Of a stretch of 64,000 nucleotides of DNA, positions 46,743 to 55,801 are shown one piece after another. A model generated the notes under the pieces. That model ran no database searches, was not told the origin of the DNA, and was given only the letters and a program-made list of their open reading frames with translations. The position numbers were made by a program, and so were the translations under genes. This DNA is from Gemella sp. GH3 (lineage in GTDB: Bacteria; Bacillota; Bacilli; Staphylococcales; Gemellaceae). The stretch lies in NCBI RefSeq assembly GCF_013415425.1, contig NZ_JACBYC010000029.1, forward strand, positions 1 to 64,000. The letters are read 5' to 3'. The stretch's first letter is position 1. Every line of letters begins with the position of its first letter.

Positions 46743-47771
46743 TTAATACTCCAATTTATCATCTTTCTTAAGTCTTTGTCTGAATACATAGTAAGACCAT
46801 ACTTGATACCCTAAAACAAAAGGTAACATAAAGCATGCAATTATTGTCATAAGTTTTAATGTGTATTCACCACTAGCCGCATCATATATGAATAATGATT
46901 TAGATACATCTTCACTATTGATAATAGCTCTTGGAAATAATCCTACAAAAACACTAATTGTTAAAAATCCTAACGTAGCTCCTGTTGATAAAAATGCCAT
47001 TAAATCTTTACCTTGTTTATTTTGAACAAAAGATAAAACAAAGCAAGCTACTGCAATTAATGCTAGTACTAATCCTATGTAATAATTTCTTGTAAATATA
47101 TCTGTTTTAAATAATGCCCAAACTGCAAAAATTAAAGTTACTACAGCTGCAAATGGAAATAATAAACTAGATGCATTTCTAGCTCCTTGACGTAAATCCC
47201 CTTCTGTTTTTAGAGCTAAGAATTGTGCCCCATGAACTAACATAAGAAGTAACATCATTATACCACCTAACACTGTAAATGGTGATAATAAACCTAAAAA
47301 TCCTTCTGTTAAAGATTTATTCTCGTCAAGTTTAGCTCCAGTCATAAAATTAGCTACTGCTACCCCCCATAAAATTGGAGGAAGAATACTTCCTATTAGC
47401 ATCGCCAGATCAAATGCCTTAATCCACTTTTTATTATCTCCTAATTTCCCTCTAAATTCAAACGAAACACCTCGTAGAATTAAAGCTACCAACATTAAGA
47501 CAAAAGCTATATAATATCCACTAAATAGCTTTCCATACCAAATAGGGAAAGCTGCAAACATAGCTCCTCCACCTGTTAACAACCAAACTTCATTTGCATC
47601 CCAGAAAGGACCTATAGTATTAAAATAAACTCTTTTTTCTAAATCATTACGTCCTAGTAATTGAGATAATACTCCTACTCCAAAATCATAACCTTCTAGA
47701 ATAAAAAATCCAGTGAATAATACTGTTATTAAAATAAACCATATATTGGGTAATGCTACTGACCAATCCAT
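46743..47771 (-). CDS. cydB: Cytochrome bd ubiquinol/menaquinol oxidase subunit II
   Basis: The protein has 342 residues and is highly hydrophobic with about eight or nine helices. It has the family start LPNIWFILITVLFTGFFILE (about 7-26) and GYDFGVG (about 27-33). It supports CydA in the bd-type terminal oxidase, which reduces O2 at high affinity. One base separates it from the cydA stop. Confidence 0.96.
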   Translation of the reverse strand: MDWSVALPNIWFILITVLFTGFFILEGYDFGVGVLSQLLGRNDLEKRVYFNTIGPFWDANEVWLLTGGGAMFAAFPIWYGKLFSGYYIAFVLMLVALILRGVSFEFRGKLGDNKKWIKAFDLAMLIGSILPPILWGVAVANFMTGAKLDENKSLTEGFLGLLSPFTVLGGIMMLLLMLVHGAQFLALKTEGDLRQGARNASSLLFPFAAVVTLIFAVWALFKTDIFTRNYYIGLVLALIAVACFVLSFVQNKQGKDLMAFLSTGATLGFLTISVFVGLFPRAIINSEDVSKSLFIYDAASGEYTLKLMTIIACFMLPFVLGYQVWSYYVFRQRLKKDDKLEY

Positions 47772-47772
47772 A

Positions 47773-49152
47773 CTATATTACCTCCTCTACAGTTGATTCT
47801 TTTTTCTTCATCATATATCTAAATAAGATAAATTGTGCTAACCCTAAAATTGTATATAATGCACAGAATACAATTAACGAGAATAGTACTGAATTAGCTG
47901 ATATAGGAGAAACTCCTACACTAGTTGGCATTAAGCCAAATATTATAAATGGTTGACGTCCCATCTCTGCCATAATCCATCCTGATGCAGCTGCTAATTC
48001 TGCAAATAATATAGTCCATGGCATAACTTTTAAGAACCATTTGCTTTCATTTTTATTTTTTCTAAATGCATAATAAGTACCAATTAATCCTAATATGAAT
48101 AATAATGTACCTACTCCTGACATTAATCTAAATGTATAGAATATTAATGTGACTTCAGGAATGTAATTTAAATGTTCTCCTACTACAGGATAATATTTTT
48201 CATCCATTTCTGCTTGTAAGGTTTTCATTCCTTTTAAAGATCCTTCAAATTTATCATATGATAAAAAGCTTAGCAATCCTGGCACTTCTAAAATTGGCTC
48301 TGATGATTGTTGTTTTTCATTAATTTTAGCTAAAACTGTAAATGGTGCTGGATCAGAAGAATCTTCATAAAGTGCCTCAGCTGCAGCAACTTTCATTGGG
48401 TATTCACGTACCAAATATTGCATTTGAGAGTGTCCACTCCATAATAATGCTACAGATCCAATAAGACCCGCAACTATAGAAACTTTAAAAGCTTTTCTAA
48501 ACATTGTAACTTCATGTTTTCTACTAATTTTCCAACATGCTATACCTGCGATTAAAAACGCACCTATAGTCAATGATGTAGCTATTACGTGTGGGAATTG
48601 ATTCCACAAGTAGCTGTTTGTAATAATTGCCCAGAAATCAATCATCTCTGCTTTTTTACCAATTACATCATTTTCAACTATTTTAAACCCTACTGGACGT
48701 TGCATAAACGAGTTCGCTGATAAGATCCAGAATGCTGATAAAATAGTACCTATAGATACTAGCCATATACACATAGCATGTAATTTCTTATTAATTTTCT
48801 CCCATGAGAAAATCCAAATTCCAATAAACGTAGATTCTAAATAGAATGCTAATAATGCTTCTACTGCTAATGAAGGTCCGAAAACATCACCTACAAATGA
48901 AGAATACTCAGACCAGTTCATACCGAATTGGAATTCTTGTAAAATACCTGTTACTACACCTACTGCAAAGTTAATTAAAAATAAATGTCCAAAGAATTTT
49001 GTTATTCTTTTATAATGTTCATCACCTGTTCTAACGTACATTGTTTCAAATAAAGCAACTAAAAATACCATACCGATAGTTATTGGTACGAAGAAAAAGT
49101 GAAATATTGTTGTTGCAGCAAATTGTAACCTAGAAAGTAATAATAAATCCAC
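47773..49152 (-). CDS. cydA: Cytochrome bd oxidase subunit I
   Basis: The protein has 459 residues with about nine helices. The high-spin heme ligand His18 lies in TTIFHFFFVP, a second His lies in NQFPHVIATS (about 185), and the quinol-binding loop is of the short type typical of Gram-positives. The start codon is GTG at 49152 after AAGGAGG. A palindrome lies upstream. Bd oxidase allows respiration at low oxygen. Confidence 0.96.
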   Translation of the reverse strand: MDLLLLSRLQFAATTIFHFFFVPITIGMVFLVALFETMYVRTGDEHYKRITKFFGHLFLINFAVGVVTGILQEFQFGMNWSEYSSFVGDVFGPSLAVEALLAFYLESTFIGIWIFSWEKINKKLHAMCIWLVSIGTILSAFWILSANSFMQRPVGFKIVENDVIGKKAEMIDFWAIITNSYLWNQFPHVIATSLTIGAFLIAGIACWKISRKHEVTMFRKAFKVSIVAGLIGSVALLWSGHSQMQYLVREYPMKVAAAEALYEDSSDPAPFTVLAKINEKQQSSEPILEVPGLLSFLSYDKFEGSLKGMKTLQAEMDEKYYPVVGEHLNYIPEVTLIFYTFRLMSGVGTLLFILGLIGTYYAFRKNKNESKWFLKVMPWTILFAELAAASGWIMAEMGRQPFIIFGLMPTSVGVSPISANSVLFSLIVFCALYTILGLAQFILFRYMMKKKESTVEEVI

Positions 49153-49197
49153 TTTAATTTCCTCCTTACAATTTATATTAAATAATAAATAAAAAAA

Positions 49198-49235
49198 TTA
49201 TTACACTTTAATTGTAATATATTGTAGTGTAATAA
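49198..49235. promoter_or_regulatory. Inverted repeat TTATTACACT-N18-AGTGTAATAA upstream of cydA
   Basis: Perfect ten-base arms (49198-49207 and 49226-49235) lie 46-83 bases before the cydA start, where a promoter is expected. The sequence does not match the Rex consensus (TTGTGA-N6-TCACAA) exactly. It is a candidate operator or 5'-UTR hairpin; the binding factor is unknown. Confidence 0.45.
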
Positions 49236-49312
49236 TAAATAAAAATAACTTATTTTAAGTATATTTTAGAAAAACAATCATCAAACAGACACACTTTAGA
49301 CACATTTTCTGT

Positions 49313-49660
49313 TTACAAATGAGTTGCCCCTAAAAATAAGCTTATAGCTAGTACTATTAATATTATAAAGCATATAGAAATATAAGTATAATTTTTCTCA
49401 ATATAATACTGTATTAACATACAAAATACTCTAATAATAGGAGTAAGAATAAGAATAAATATCCCTAGCATTAAAAATGCTCTAGCATCAAAATTAATTA
49501 AATCATATTTTAATATTTTAAAATCATAATGCTCCAAATCATATGTAAAATCATTATTTATAATAGACAAAATTATTCCTATAATTATACAAATAGAACT
49601 AATTATTACCCCTGTTACTAAGACAAAAGATATTCTTTTAGCCATAATATCATTATTCAT
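49313..49660 (-). CDS. DUF1634 family membrane protein
   Basis: The protein has 115 residues with three hydrophobic helices (about 12-32, 60-80 and 90-110) and FLMLGIFILILTPIIRV (about 62-78), the family core. Function unknown. It follows the TauE/SafE permease by one base; the two families are frequent neighbours, so an accessory role in the same transport is likely. Confidence 0.85.
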   Translation of the reverse strand: MNNDIMAKRISFVLVTGVIISSICIIIGIILSIINNDFTYDLEHYDFKILKYDLINFDARAFLMLGIFILILTPIIRVFCMLIQYYIEKNYTYISICFIILIVLAISLFLGATHL

Positions 49661-50509
49661 CTATATTACCCCCAATCCTTTTAGAAACATATTTATAACG
49701 GTAAACAATAAAATTGGTAGAAATATTAATCTAGTATATTTTGCATTAATATTTTGCATAACTATAGCACCACTTCTTGAACCTATTAAAGAACCTAGGG
49801 CAACCGGACCAACAATATAAGGATCTATAGTCCCATTAAAGAAATATATTAAAGCACTAGCACAAGCAGTTACTCCCATCATAAAATTACTAGTAGCTGT
49901 ACTTGCTTTAATAGGTAATTTCATATAATTATCTAATGCTATAACTTTAAAAGTTCCACTACCTATCCCCAACAAGCCACTTGCTAAACCTGCTCCAAAC
50001 ATAACCAATGAACCTTGCGGTACATTAGTTACATTGTATTCTATATTTTTATTTTCTGCTTTATCATAATAATGAGAAGCAAAACCTAATTTTTCAGAAT
50101 ATTTATCATTTTCTACTTTTTCATCTTTAACATTTATTTTTTTTATTATTCCAGATTTCTTCAACATCCCATAAAAAGCATTAGCTAAAATTAAAGAGAA
50201 AAATATATATAGATATTTAGATGAGAAAATTCCAGAAACTATTGCTCCAATAACTCCTCCTATCGTAGTAAATATTTCTAAAAACAGTCCTATTTTCATA
50301 TTAGATAAACCATCTTTCACAAATGCAACAGCTGCCCCACTACTTGTTGCAATTACTGCAACTATACTAGCACCTATAGCATATTTTATGTCTATATCAA
50401 ATAAAATTGTTAGAACAGGAGTAATTATCAATCCTCCTCCTAATCCTATTAGTGAACCTATAAATCCTGCAAAACACGATAATATTATTAAATAGATTAT
50501 ATCTGTCAT
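49661..50509 (-). CDS. TauE/SafE family permease (sulfite/organosulfur exporter-like)
   Basis: The protein has 282 residues from ATG 50509, which has AAGGAG eight bases upstream; the longer frame to 50536 overlaps thiN and lacks a site. Two repeated halves show GLIGLGGG-type motifs (GSLIGLGGGLIITP near 18-31 and GLLGIGSGTFKV near 177-188), with about eight helices. The substrate is unproven; the family exports sulfite, sulfoacetate or related anions. Co-transcribed with DUF1634. Confidence 0.9.
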   Translation of the reverse strand: MTDIIYLIILSCFAGFIGSLIGLGGGLIITPVLTILFDIDIKYAIGASIVAVIATSSGAAVAFVKDGLSNMKIGLFLEIFTTIGGVIGAIVSGIFSSKYLYIFFSLILANAFYGMLKKSGIIKKINVKDEKVENDKYSEKLGFASHYYDKAENKNIEYNVTNVPQGSLVMFGAGLASGLLGIGSGTFKVIALDNYMKLPIKASTATSNFMMGVTACASALIYFFNGTIDPYIVGPVALGSLIGSRSGAIVMQNINAKYTRLIFLPILLFTVINMFLKGLGVI

Positions 50510-50522
50510 TCTATTCTCCTTG

Positions 50523-51158
50523 CTAATCCTTAGCATAAATTACTAAACATTCTTTATTAGTTATTAATTCAATATCTTTACTTTCCACAAACTCATTACT
50601 CGTTGCACTAGGCCTAATAAGTGATAGAGTTAAAATTTCTGCATTATACTTAGCATTTTTTATATTTATAATAGTATTTTCATAGATAGGAACAAAAGAT
50701 ATATACTTATAAGATATTTTATTTTTAATAACATGTTTACCTTTTTGTACTACATACATATAATTATTGTCATCTATTATAGTTAAATTTAATTGCTTAT
50801 ACTTAGGATTATTAAGTAATAGCATATTTCCATAAAAATGATCAAGACGTTTCCCTGTTGCACCATAAATTGTAACTTTTTGTATATTAGGAAAATCTTT
50901 TATAATTTCTTCTAAAGCAAATTCTCCATCTGTTAAATTTTGACTATGTTTTTTTCTAAATATAATATTTTTGCTATCAAATATAGAAATAGAAGTTAAA
51001 GAATCAAAATCTCCATAAACTGCTAGAGGAGTTATACCATTATGTAATAAATAATCTAATCCTGAATCTACTGCACACCAATTTTTCATTTTTGGTAAAA
51101 ATTTAGGAGCTAAGCCACCAAACATTAAATTCAATTCTGTTACTTGTAATCTATCCAT
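50523..51158 (-). CDS. thiN: Thiamine pyrophosphokinase
   Basis: The protein has 211 residues with the family features VDSGLDYLLHNGITPLAVYG (about 30-49), GDFDSL (about 49-54) and the DGEFALEEI and YGATGKRLDHFYGN motifs (about 73 and 97-110). It converts thiamine to TPP. It follows rpe by two bases, as in the rsgA-rpe-thiN order of many Bacilli. Confidence 0.95.
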   Translation of the reverse strand: MDRLQVTELNLMFGGLAPKFLPKMKNWCAVDSGLDYLLHNGITPLAVYGDFDSLTSISIFDSKNIIFRKKHSQNLTDGEFALEEIIKDFPNIQKVTIYGATGKRLDHFYGNMLLLNNPKYKQLNLTIIDDNNYMYVVQKGKHVIKNKISYKYISFVPIYENTIINIKNAKYNAEILTLSLIRPSATSNEFVESKDIELITNKECLVIYAKD

Positions 51159-51160
51159 AA

Positions 51161-51805
51161 CTATTTCAATAACTCTTTTAAAGTATTCTCTTTATTTTCT
51201 GCACCAAATAGAAACGATCCACACACCAAAAGATCTGCTCCCGCTTCTCTACATTTTTTAGATGTTTGAATATTTATACCTCCATCTACTTCTATTAAAA
51301 ACGTATAGTTACTTTCTTTACGAATAGTATCTAATTCTTTTATCTTATTTAACATTTCTGGAATAAACCTTTGTCCTCCAAAACCAGGATTTACTGTCAT
51401 TATTAACACATAATCAACTTTATGTAATAAGTATTTTATTGAATTAATAGGTGTATGTGGATTTAAAACTATTCCAGCTTTTTTCCCTTTGTCCTTTATT
51501 AATTGTAATATTCTATCAGCATGGTTTGTTGTCTCGATATGAAAAGATACCATATCAGCACCTATATCACAGAACTTTTCTACATAAAGTTCTGGATTAT
51601 TTATCATTAAATGTACATCAAATACACTATTAGAAATTTTTCTTATTGATTCTATAATAGGAAAACCTAGGGATATATTAGGAACAAAATTCCCATCCAT
51701 AACATCTATATGAAAATAATCTACTCCTAAGCTTTCCATATTTTTGATATCTCTTTCTAAATTAGCAAAATCTGCTGATAAAATAGACGGTAATATCTTT
51801 TTCAT
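51161..51805 (-). CDS. rpe: Ribulose-phosphate 3-epimerase
   Basis: The protein has 214 residues and is a TIM barrel: LPSILSADFANL (about 5-16), the metal-binding HIDVMDGNFVPN (about 32-43), MTVNPGFGGQRF (about 136-147) and EVDGGIN (about 172-178). It interconverts ribulose-5-P and xylulose-5-P in the pentose phosphate pathway. Confidence 0.97.
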   Translation of the reverse strand: MKKILPSILSADFANLERDIKNMESLGVDYFHIDVMDGNFVPNISLGFPIIESIRKISNSVFDVHLMINNPELYVEKFCDIGADMVSFHIETTNHADRILQLIKDKGKKAGIVLNPHTPINSIKYLLHKVDYVLIMTVNPGFGGQRFIPEMLNKIKELDTIRKESNYTFLIEVDGGINIQTSKKCREAGADLLVCGSFLFGAENKENTLKELLK

Positions 51806-51807
51806 AA

Positions 51808-52689
51808 TTAATATCTCCTTTTTTGTTCTTTTTTTTCATTAAACATATTTTTATAATTTTCATATCTATCGAAATATTTATTGCAATCATTTTCTAACTC
51901 TATTTTTATTTGGCAACTTGGCTCATCAATATGATTACAAGTTTGATATTTACAATTTGTAGCACTAAACTCTTTGAACAAGTATTTAATATCTTCTTTA
52001 TATATAAAAGTAATATCTAAAGATGAAAATCCTGGTGTATCAGCAATGTAAAAATCATCTATTTTATGAAATTCTGTATGTCTTGTAGTGTGTTTACCTC
52101 TTCCTAAAGCTTTTGAAATTTTTGCTGTTTCTATGTTAAGTACACCATTGGATAAATTATTAATAAATGTAGATTTTCCGCTTCCTGATTGCCCTGAAAT
52201 AGAAATAAATTTATTACTAACAATAGTTTTAAATTTAGCTATATCTTCACTAGAGTTTGTTAGTACAACATACCCTATTTCTTTGTAATAATCCATAATA
52301 GAGTTAAATTTTTTCAAATATTCATCAGACAAAAGGTCTAATTTAGTAAAGATTATAATACTAGGTACTGAACTATACTCCGCTAAAACTACCATTTTAT
52401 CTAAAAGCTTGCTAGAAAAATCTGGATCTTTTACAGATGTTACAATTACATTATAGTCTATATTAGCAACTTTAGGTCTTAATAATTCATTATCTCTTTC
52501 TTTTATAGTCGTAATATAGCCAATAGAGTCATCTTCAATTTTTACATTTACTATATCTCCTACTAAAGGTGTAATGTTATTATTCCTAAAGTTTCCTCTA
52601 GCTCTACTGGTAATAATATCTCCATTTTCTAATAATATATAATAAAAACCACTTAACGATTTAATAATTTTTCCTGTTTCTTCTATCAT
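51808..52689 (-). CDS. rsgA: Ribosome small subunit-dependent GTPase RsgA
   Basis: The protein has 293 residues: N-terminal OB fold (about 1-65) and a circularly permuted GTPase with G4 TKLDL (about 116-120) before G1 GQSGSGKST (about 166-174) and G3 DTPGFSS. The C-terminal zinc site uses Cys, Cys, His and Cys in ATNCKYQTCNHIDEPSC (about 246-262). It checks 30S maturation. One base overlaps the ylbF-like gene upstream. Confidence 0.96.
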   Translation of the reverse strand: MIEETGKIIKSLSGFYYILLENGDIITSRARGNFRNNNITPLVGDIVNVKIEDDSIGYITTIKERDNELLRPKVANIDYNVIVTSVKDPDFSSKLLDKMVVLAEYSSVPSIIIFTKLDLLSDEYLKKFNSIMDYYKEIGYVVLTNSSEDIAKFKTIVSNKFISISGQSGSGKSTFINNLSNGVLNIETAKISKALGRGKHTTRHTEFHKIDDFYIADTPGFSSLDITFIYKEDIKYLFKEFSATNCKYQTCNHIDEPSCQIKIELENDCNKYFDRYENYKNMFNEKKEQKRRY

Positions 52690-53108
52690 TATTCTCCTTT
52701 AATATTACAGTTACAAGCTATACAATTTCTCGATAAAATATCACTCTGTTTAATCTCTATATTATTAGAAAAATTTCTTGATATTGAGTCAATTATATCA
52801 TCTAAAATATCTTGTAATTTTCTTTCTGTATTGCTTAATTGAATAACTTCCGGTATGTCATAGAAATATTTCTTTAATTCATTATATTGCTTATTTTTCT
52901 CTATATATTCTATACTGTAAATACTATACTTTGCATTTATTAATTCTAATTTTTTTTTTATTTTCAAAATTTTATTATAAGTTTCTAATGCCACTTTATT
53001 TTTATTATAATTTCTCATAGCATTAATATAGTCATTATAATATTCAGATTTATATATTTTTTTTAGAAATTCATCTAAAGCGTCATATACATCTAAATAA
53101 TTAGTCAT
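52689..53108 (-). CDS. YlbF/YmcA (Com_YlbF) family protein with C-terminal cysteines
   Basis: The protein has 139 residues, is all-helical, and carries the family core (YNDYINAMRNYNKNKVALE, about 24-42). The C-terminal cysteines Cys129, Cys132 and Cys134 lie in NCIACNCN, reminiscent of the cysteines by which the B. subtilis YlbF-YmcA-YaaT complex holds iron-sulfur clusters. That complex acts in RNA processing, competence and biofilm regulation; partners are not in the window. Start overlaps recN by eight bases. Confidence 0.7.
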   Translation of the reverse strand: MTNYLDVYDALDEFLKKIYKSEYYNDYINAMRNYNKNKVALETYNKILKIKKKLELINAKYSIYSIEYIEKNKQYNELKKYFYDIPEVIQLSNTERKLQDILDDIIDSISRNFSNNIEIKQSDILSRNCIACNCNIKGE

Positions 53109-54807
53109 AATTAAGCACCCTCTTAGTTATCTCTTCTCTAGTAAAATTAGATATTTCTTCCATTTCCAAAGCATGCTGTAAAGATAATTTAGTTTTTGTA
53201 GTTCCAGACATCATACGAGCTACTTCTTCTACTTTTTCTTTGGAAGTCAGAACTTTTATTGTAGATATAGTTCTTTCATCAACAACTTCTTTAATTATTA
53301 ATAAGTTATTATCAGCAAGTGAAGTTGTCTGAGGTAAATGAGATATACATAAAACTTGTGATTTAACAGCTAACTGATACATTTTTTCCGCCATACGTTG
53401 CGAAACTCTACCACTAACTCCTGTATCAATTTCATCAAATATTATAGAAATAGCATCTATACTACTAGAAAAAATAATTTTTAGTGCTAACATTATTCTA
53501 GACAATTCTCCTCCAGAAGCAACTTTTGATAATGATTTTAAAGGTTCTCCATAATTTGCACTTATAAGTATTTTAATATTATCCTTTCCGTCATTAGAAT
53601 AATCTTTTTCTTTAAAATCAATTTTTATAATACTTTTTTCCATACATAAAAATTTCAATTCTTCTTGAATTTTTGTTTCTAATTCTTTTGCAACATCTTT
53701 TCTAATATTAGTTAATTTATCCGCTAATAATTTAAGTTCTGCTTCTAGTTTAGATTGATTTTCAATATAGTGACTAACATTTTCTTCGTAATTCTCTAAA
53801 TCATAAAGTTCTTGTTTTATGTTTTCTTTAAATAAAATTAATTCATTTAAAGATTTTGAATATTTTTTCTCTAATGATTTTATTTTTGATAATCTAAATT
53901 CTACTTCATTTAGCCTGTTTTCATCATATTCTATATGATTATTGAATCTAGATAAATCATATTGTAAATCTTCTAAAATATAATATAAATTAGTTATTTC
54001 TTCGCTTTTTTCTTCAAAGTTATTATTATACTTACTTAATTTGTTTAAATTCTCTTTAATATTATACAAAGATGTAAGAACTCCATAGTCGCTAGATAAA
54101 TCTTCTGATATTGCATATGTTATAGTATTTATTTTTTCATAGTTTTGCAAATAATCTATTTCTTCTTGTAGTGAAATATCCTCATCTTTTTCTAATTCTA
54201 ATGAATCTATTTCTTCATATTGATACTTTAAAAAATCAATTTTTTGTAATACTTCACTTTCTTGATTCTTAAGTATATTTATTTTTTCTGTAATAGTTTT
54301 ATACTCTTTATACTTTTCTTTATAGCTACTCATAGTAGTATATAAATTATCTTTTCCATAAGAATCTAATAATGCTATATGATTTTTTTCAACTAATAAT
54401 ATTTGATTATCATGTTGTTCATGAATATCTAATAAGTATGAAGTGATATTTTTTAATGTCGTTAAATTTACTATTGTATTGTTAACTCTACAAACACTTT
54501 TTCCACTACTATAAATATCTCTTCTAATAATAATTACATCTTCATCTATTTCTATATCTAACTCTTCTAATATTCTAGTCAAGTTATCATTACTTGGAAA
54601 ATCAAATATACCTTCTACAGTTGCTTTATCCTCTCCGTGCCTTATATATGAAGTAGAAGTTCTTTGTCCTGATAATTGAGAAATAGCAGCTAGTAGCATA
54701 GATTTTCCTGCTCCAGTTTCTCCACTCAAAACAGTTAATCCTCTTCCCAATTCCAAAGTAGCATTCTCTATAATACCAAATTGTTTTATATTTAATTGTA
54801 TTAACAT
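53101..54807 (-). CDS. recN: DNA repair protein RecN
   Basis: The protein has 568 residues and is SMC-like: Walker A GETGAGKSM (about 31-39), a long coiled coil interrupted near the centre (about 150-370), then signature VASGGELSRIMLALK (about 436-450) and Walker B SIIFDEIDTGVSG (about 460-472). It organises double-strand breaks for repair. It follows tlyA by eight bases, the usual order apart from the absence of argR/ahrC between them. Confidence 0.96.
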   Translation of the reverse strand: MLIQLNIKQFGIIENATLELGRGLTVLSGETGAGKSMLLAAISQLSGQRTSTSYIRHGEDKATVEGIFDFPSNDNLTRILEELDIEIDEDVIIIRRDIYSSGKSVCRVNNTIVNLTTLKNITSYLLDIHEQHDNQILLVEKNHIALLDSYGKDNLYTTMSSYKEKYKEYKTITEKINILKNQESEVLQKIDFLKYQYEEIDSLELEKDEDISLQEEIDYLQNYEKINTITYAISEDLSSDYGVLTSLYNIKENLNKLSKYNNNFEEKSEEITNLYYILEDLQYDLSRFNNHIEYDENRLNEVEFRLSKIKSLEKKYSKSLNELILFKENIKQELYDLENYEENVSHYIENQSKLEAELKLLADKLTNIRKDVAKELETKIQEELKFLCMEKSIIKIDFKEKDYSNDGKDNIKILISANYGEPLKSLSKVASGGELSRIMLALKIIFSSSIDAISIIFDEIDTGVSGRVSQRMAEKMYQLAVKSQVLCISHLPQTTSLADNNLLIIKEVVDERTISTIKVLTSKEKVEEVARMMSGTTKTKLSLQHALEMEEISNFTREEITKRVLNYD

Positions 54808-54815
54808 ATAATCTC

Positions 54816-55619
54816 CTATTTGAAATGTTTATTTGATAATTCAATTATTTTTTTTATATCTATTTCTTTATTTGAAATATTATTTTTTGTATATTCTAAT
54901 ATCATTAAGTACTCTATATTTCCTTCTCCTCCTGTAATAGGAGAGAATGTAAGATTTTTCACACTAAAACCTAAACTATTGGCAAATAGGTATATTTTCT
55001 CTATTACGTCAAAATGAACTTGCTTATCTCTAACTATTCCACCTTTTCCTACTTTTTCACGTCCTGCTTCAAATTGAGGTTTTATAAGTGCACATACTTC
55101 TCCATTTTCTTCAATAATTTCTGCTAACGTTGGCAAAATTAATGTTAATGATATAAATGAAACATCGATGGATACTCTTTCTACAGGCATCGGGAACATT
55201 TCCTTATTACAATAACGAAAATTAGTCTTTTCCATAACTTTAACTCTAGAATCTGTTCTCAATTTCCACACTAATTGGTTTGTTCCTACATCAAGAGCAT
55301 AAACATATTTTGCACCATTTTGCAAAGCACAATCCGTAAATCCTCCCGTAGATGACCCAATATCTAAAATAACTTTATCTTTTACATTAAAGTTCAATTC
55401 TTTTATAGCTTTTTCTAATTTCAATCCTCCTCTACTTACGTAAGGCATTTTCTTTCCTTTTATACGTAATTCTACATTAGTATCTATTTTTTCACCTGGT
55501 TTATCAATTCTATTACAATCATTATAAACTATACCTGCCATTATAGCTCTCTTTGCTTTTTCTCTAGACTCAAATAAACCTTGATTTATACAAAGAATAT
55601 CTGCTCTTTCTTTTCCCAT
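54816..55619 (-). CDS. TlyA/YqxC family rRNA 2'-O-methyltransferase
   Basis: The protein has 267 residues: N-terminal S4 RNA-binding domain (about 5-65), then an FtsJ-type methyltransferase with SAM motif LDIGSSTGGFTDCALQ (about 84-99) and SIDVSFISL (about 148-156). In mycobacteria TlyA methylates 16S and 23S rRNA and affects capreomycin sensitivity; the haemolysin label of the family is historical. It heads the eight-gene run ending in DUF1634. Confidence 0.92.
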   Translation of the reverse strand: MGKERADILCINQGLFESREKAKRAIMAGIVYNDCNRIDKPGEKIDTNVELRIKGKKMPYVSRGGLKLEKAIKELNFNVKDKVILDIGSSTGGFTDCALQNGAKYVYALDVGTNQLVWKLRTDSRVKVMEKTNFRYCNKEMFPMPVERVSIDVSFISLTLILPTLAEIIEENGEVCALIKPQFEAGREKVGKGGIVRDKQVHFDVIEKIYLFANSLGFSVKNLTFSPITGGEGNIEYLMILEYTKNNISNKEIDIKKIIELSNKHFK

Positions 55620-55757
55620 AAATACCTCTTTTATTATTTAATAATTTTATTTTATCATAATAAAATATTTTTATCTATATGTATTTACTGTGGAACAGTA
55701 ATTATTAAATTAACTGTATTATCTTATATAAAATATATTTATTTAAGTAAAACATAA

Positions 55758-55785
55758 AAAAGACTATTCTTACGAATAGTCTTTT
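55758..55785 (-). terminator. Terminator after fba
   Basis: Arms AAAAGACTATTC (55758-55769) and GAATAGTCTTTT (55774-55785) pair perfectly with a four-base loop, just after the fba stop. Confidence 0.9.
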
Positions 55786-55801
55786 ACATTTAATCATTAT
55801 A

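Noticed and set aside
54626-54844. 72-codon frame on the minus strand
   Set aside because: Overlaps the conserved recN Walker A region in another frame; not a separate gene.
55771-55778. Second TACGAATA
   Set aside because: It is the loop and arm of the fba terminator.
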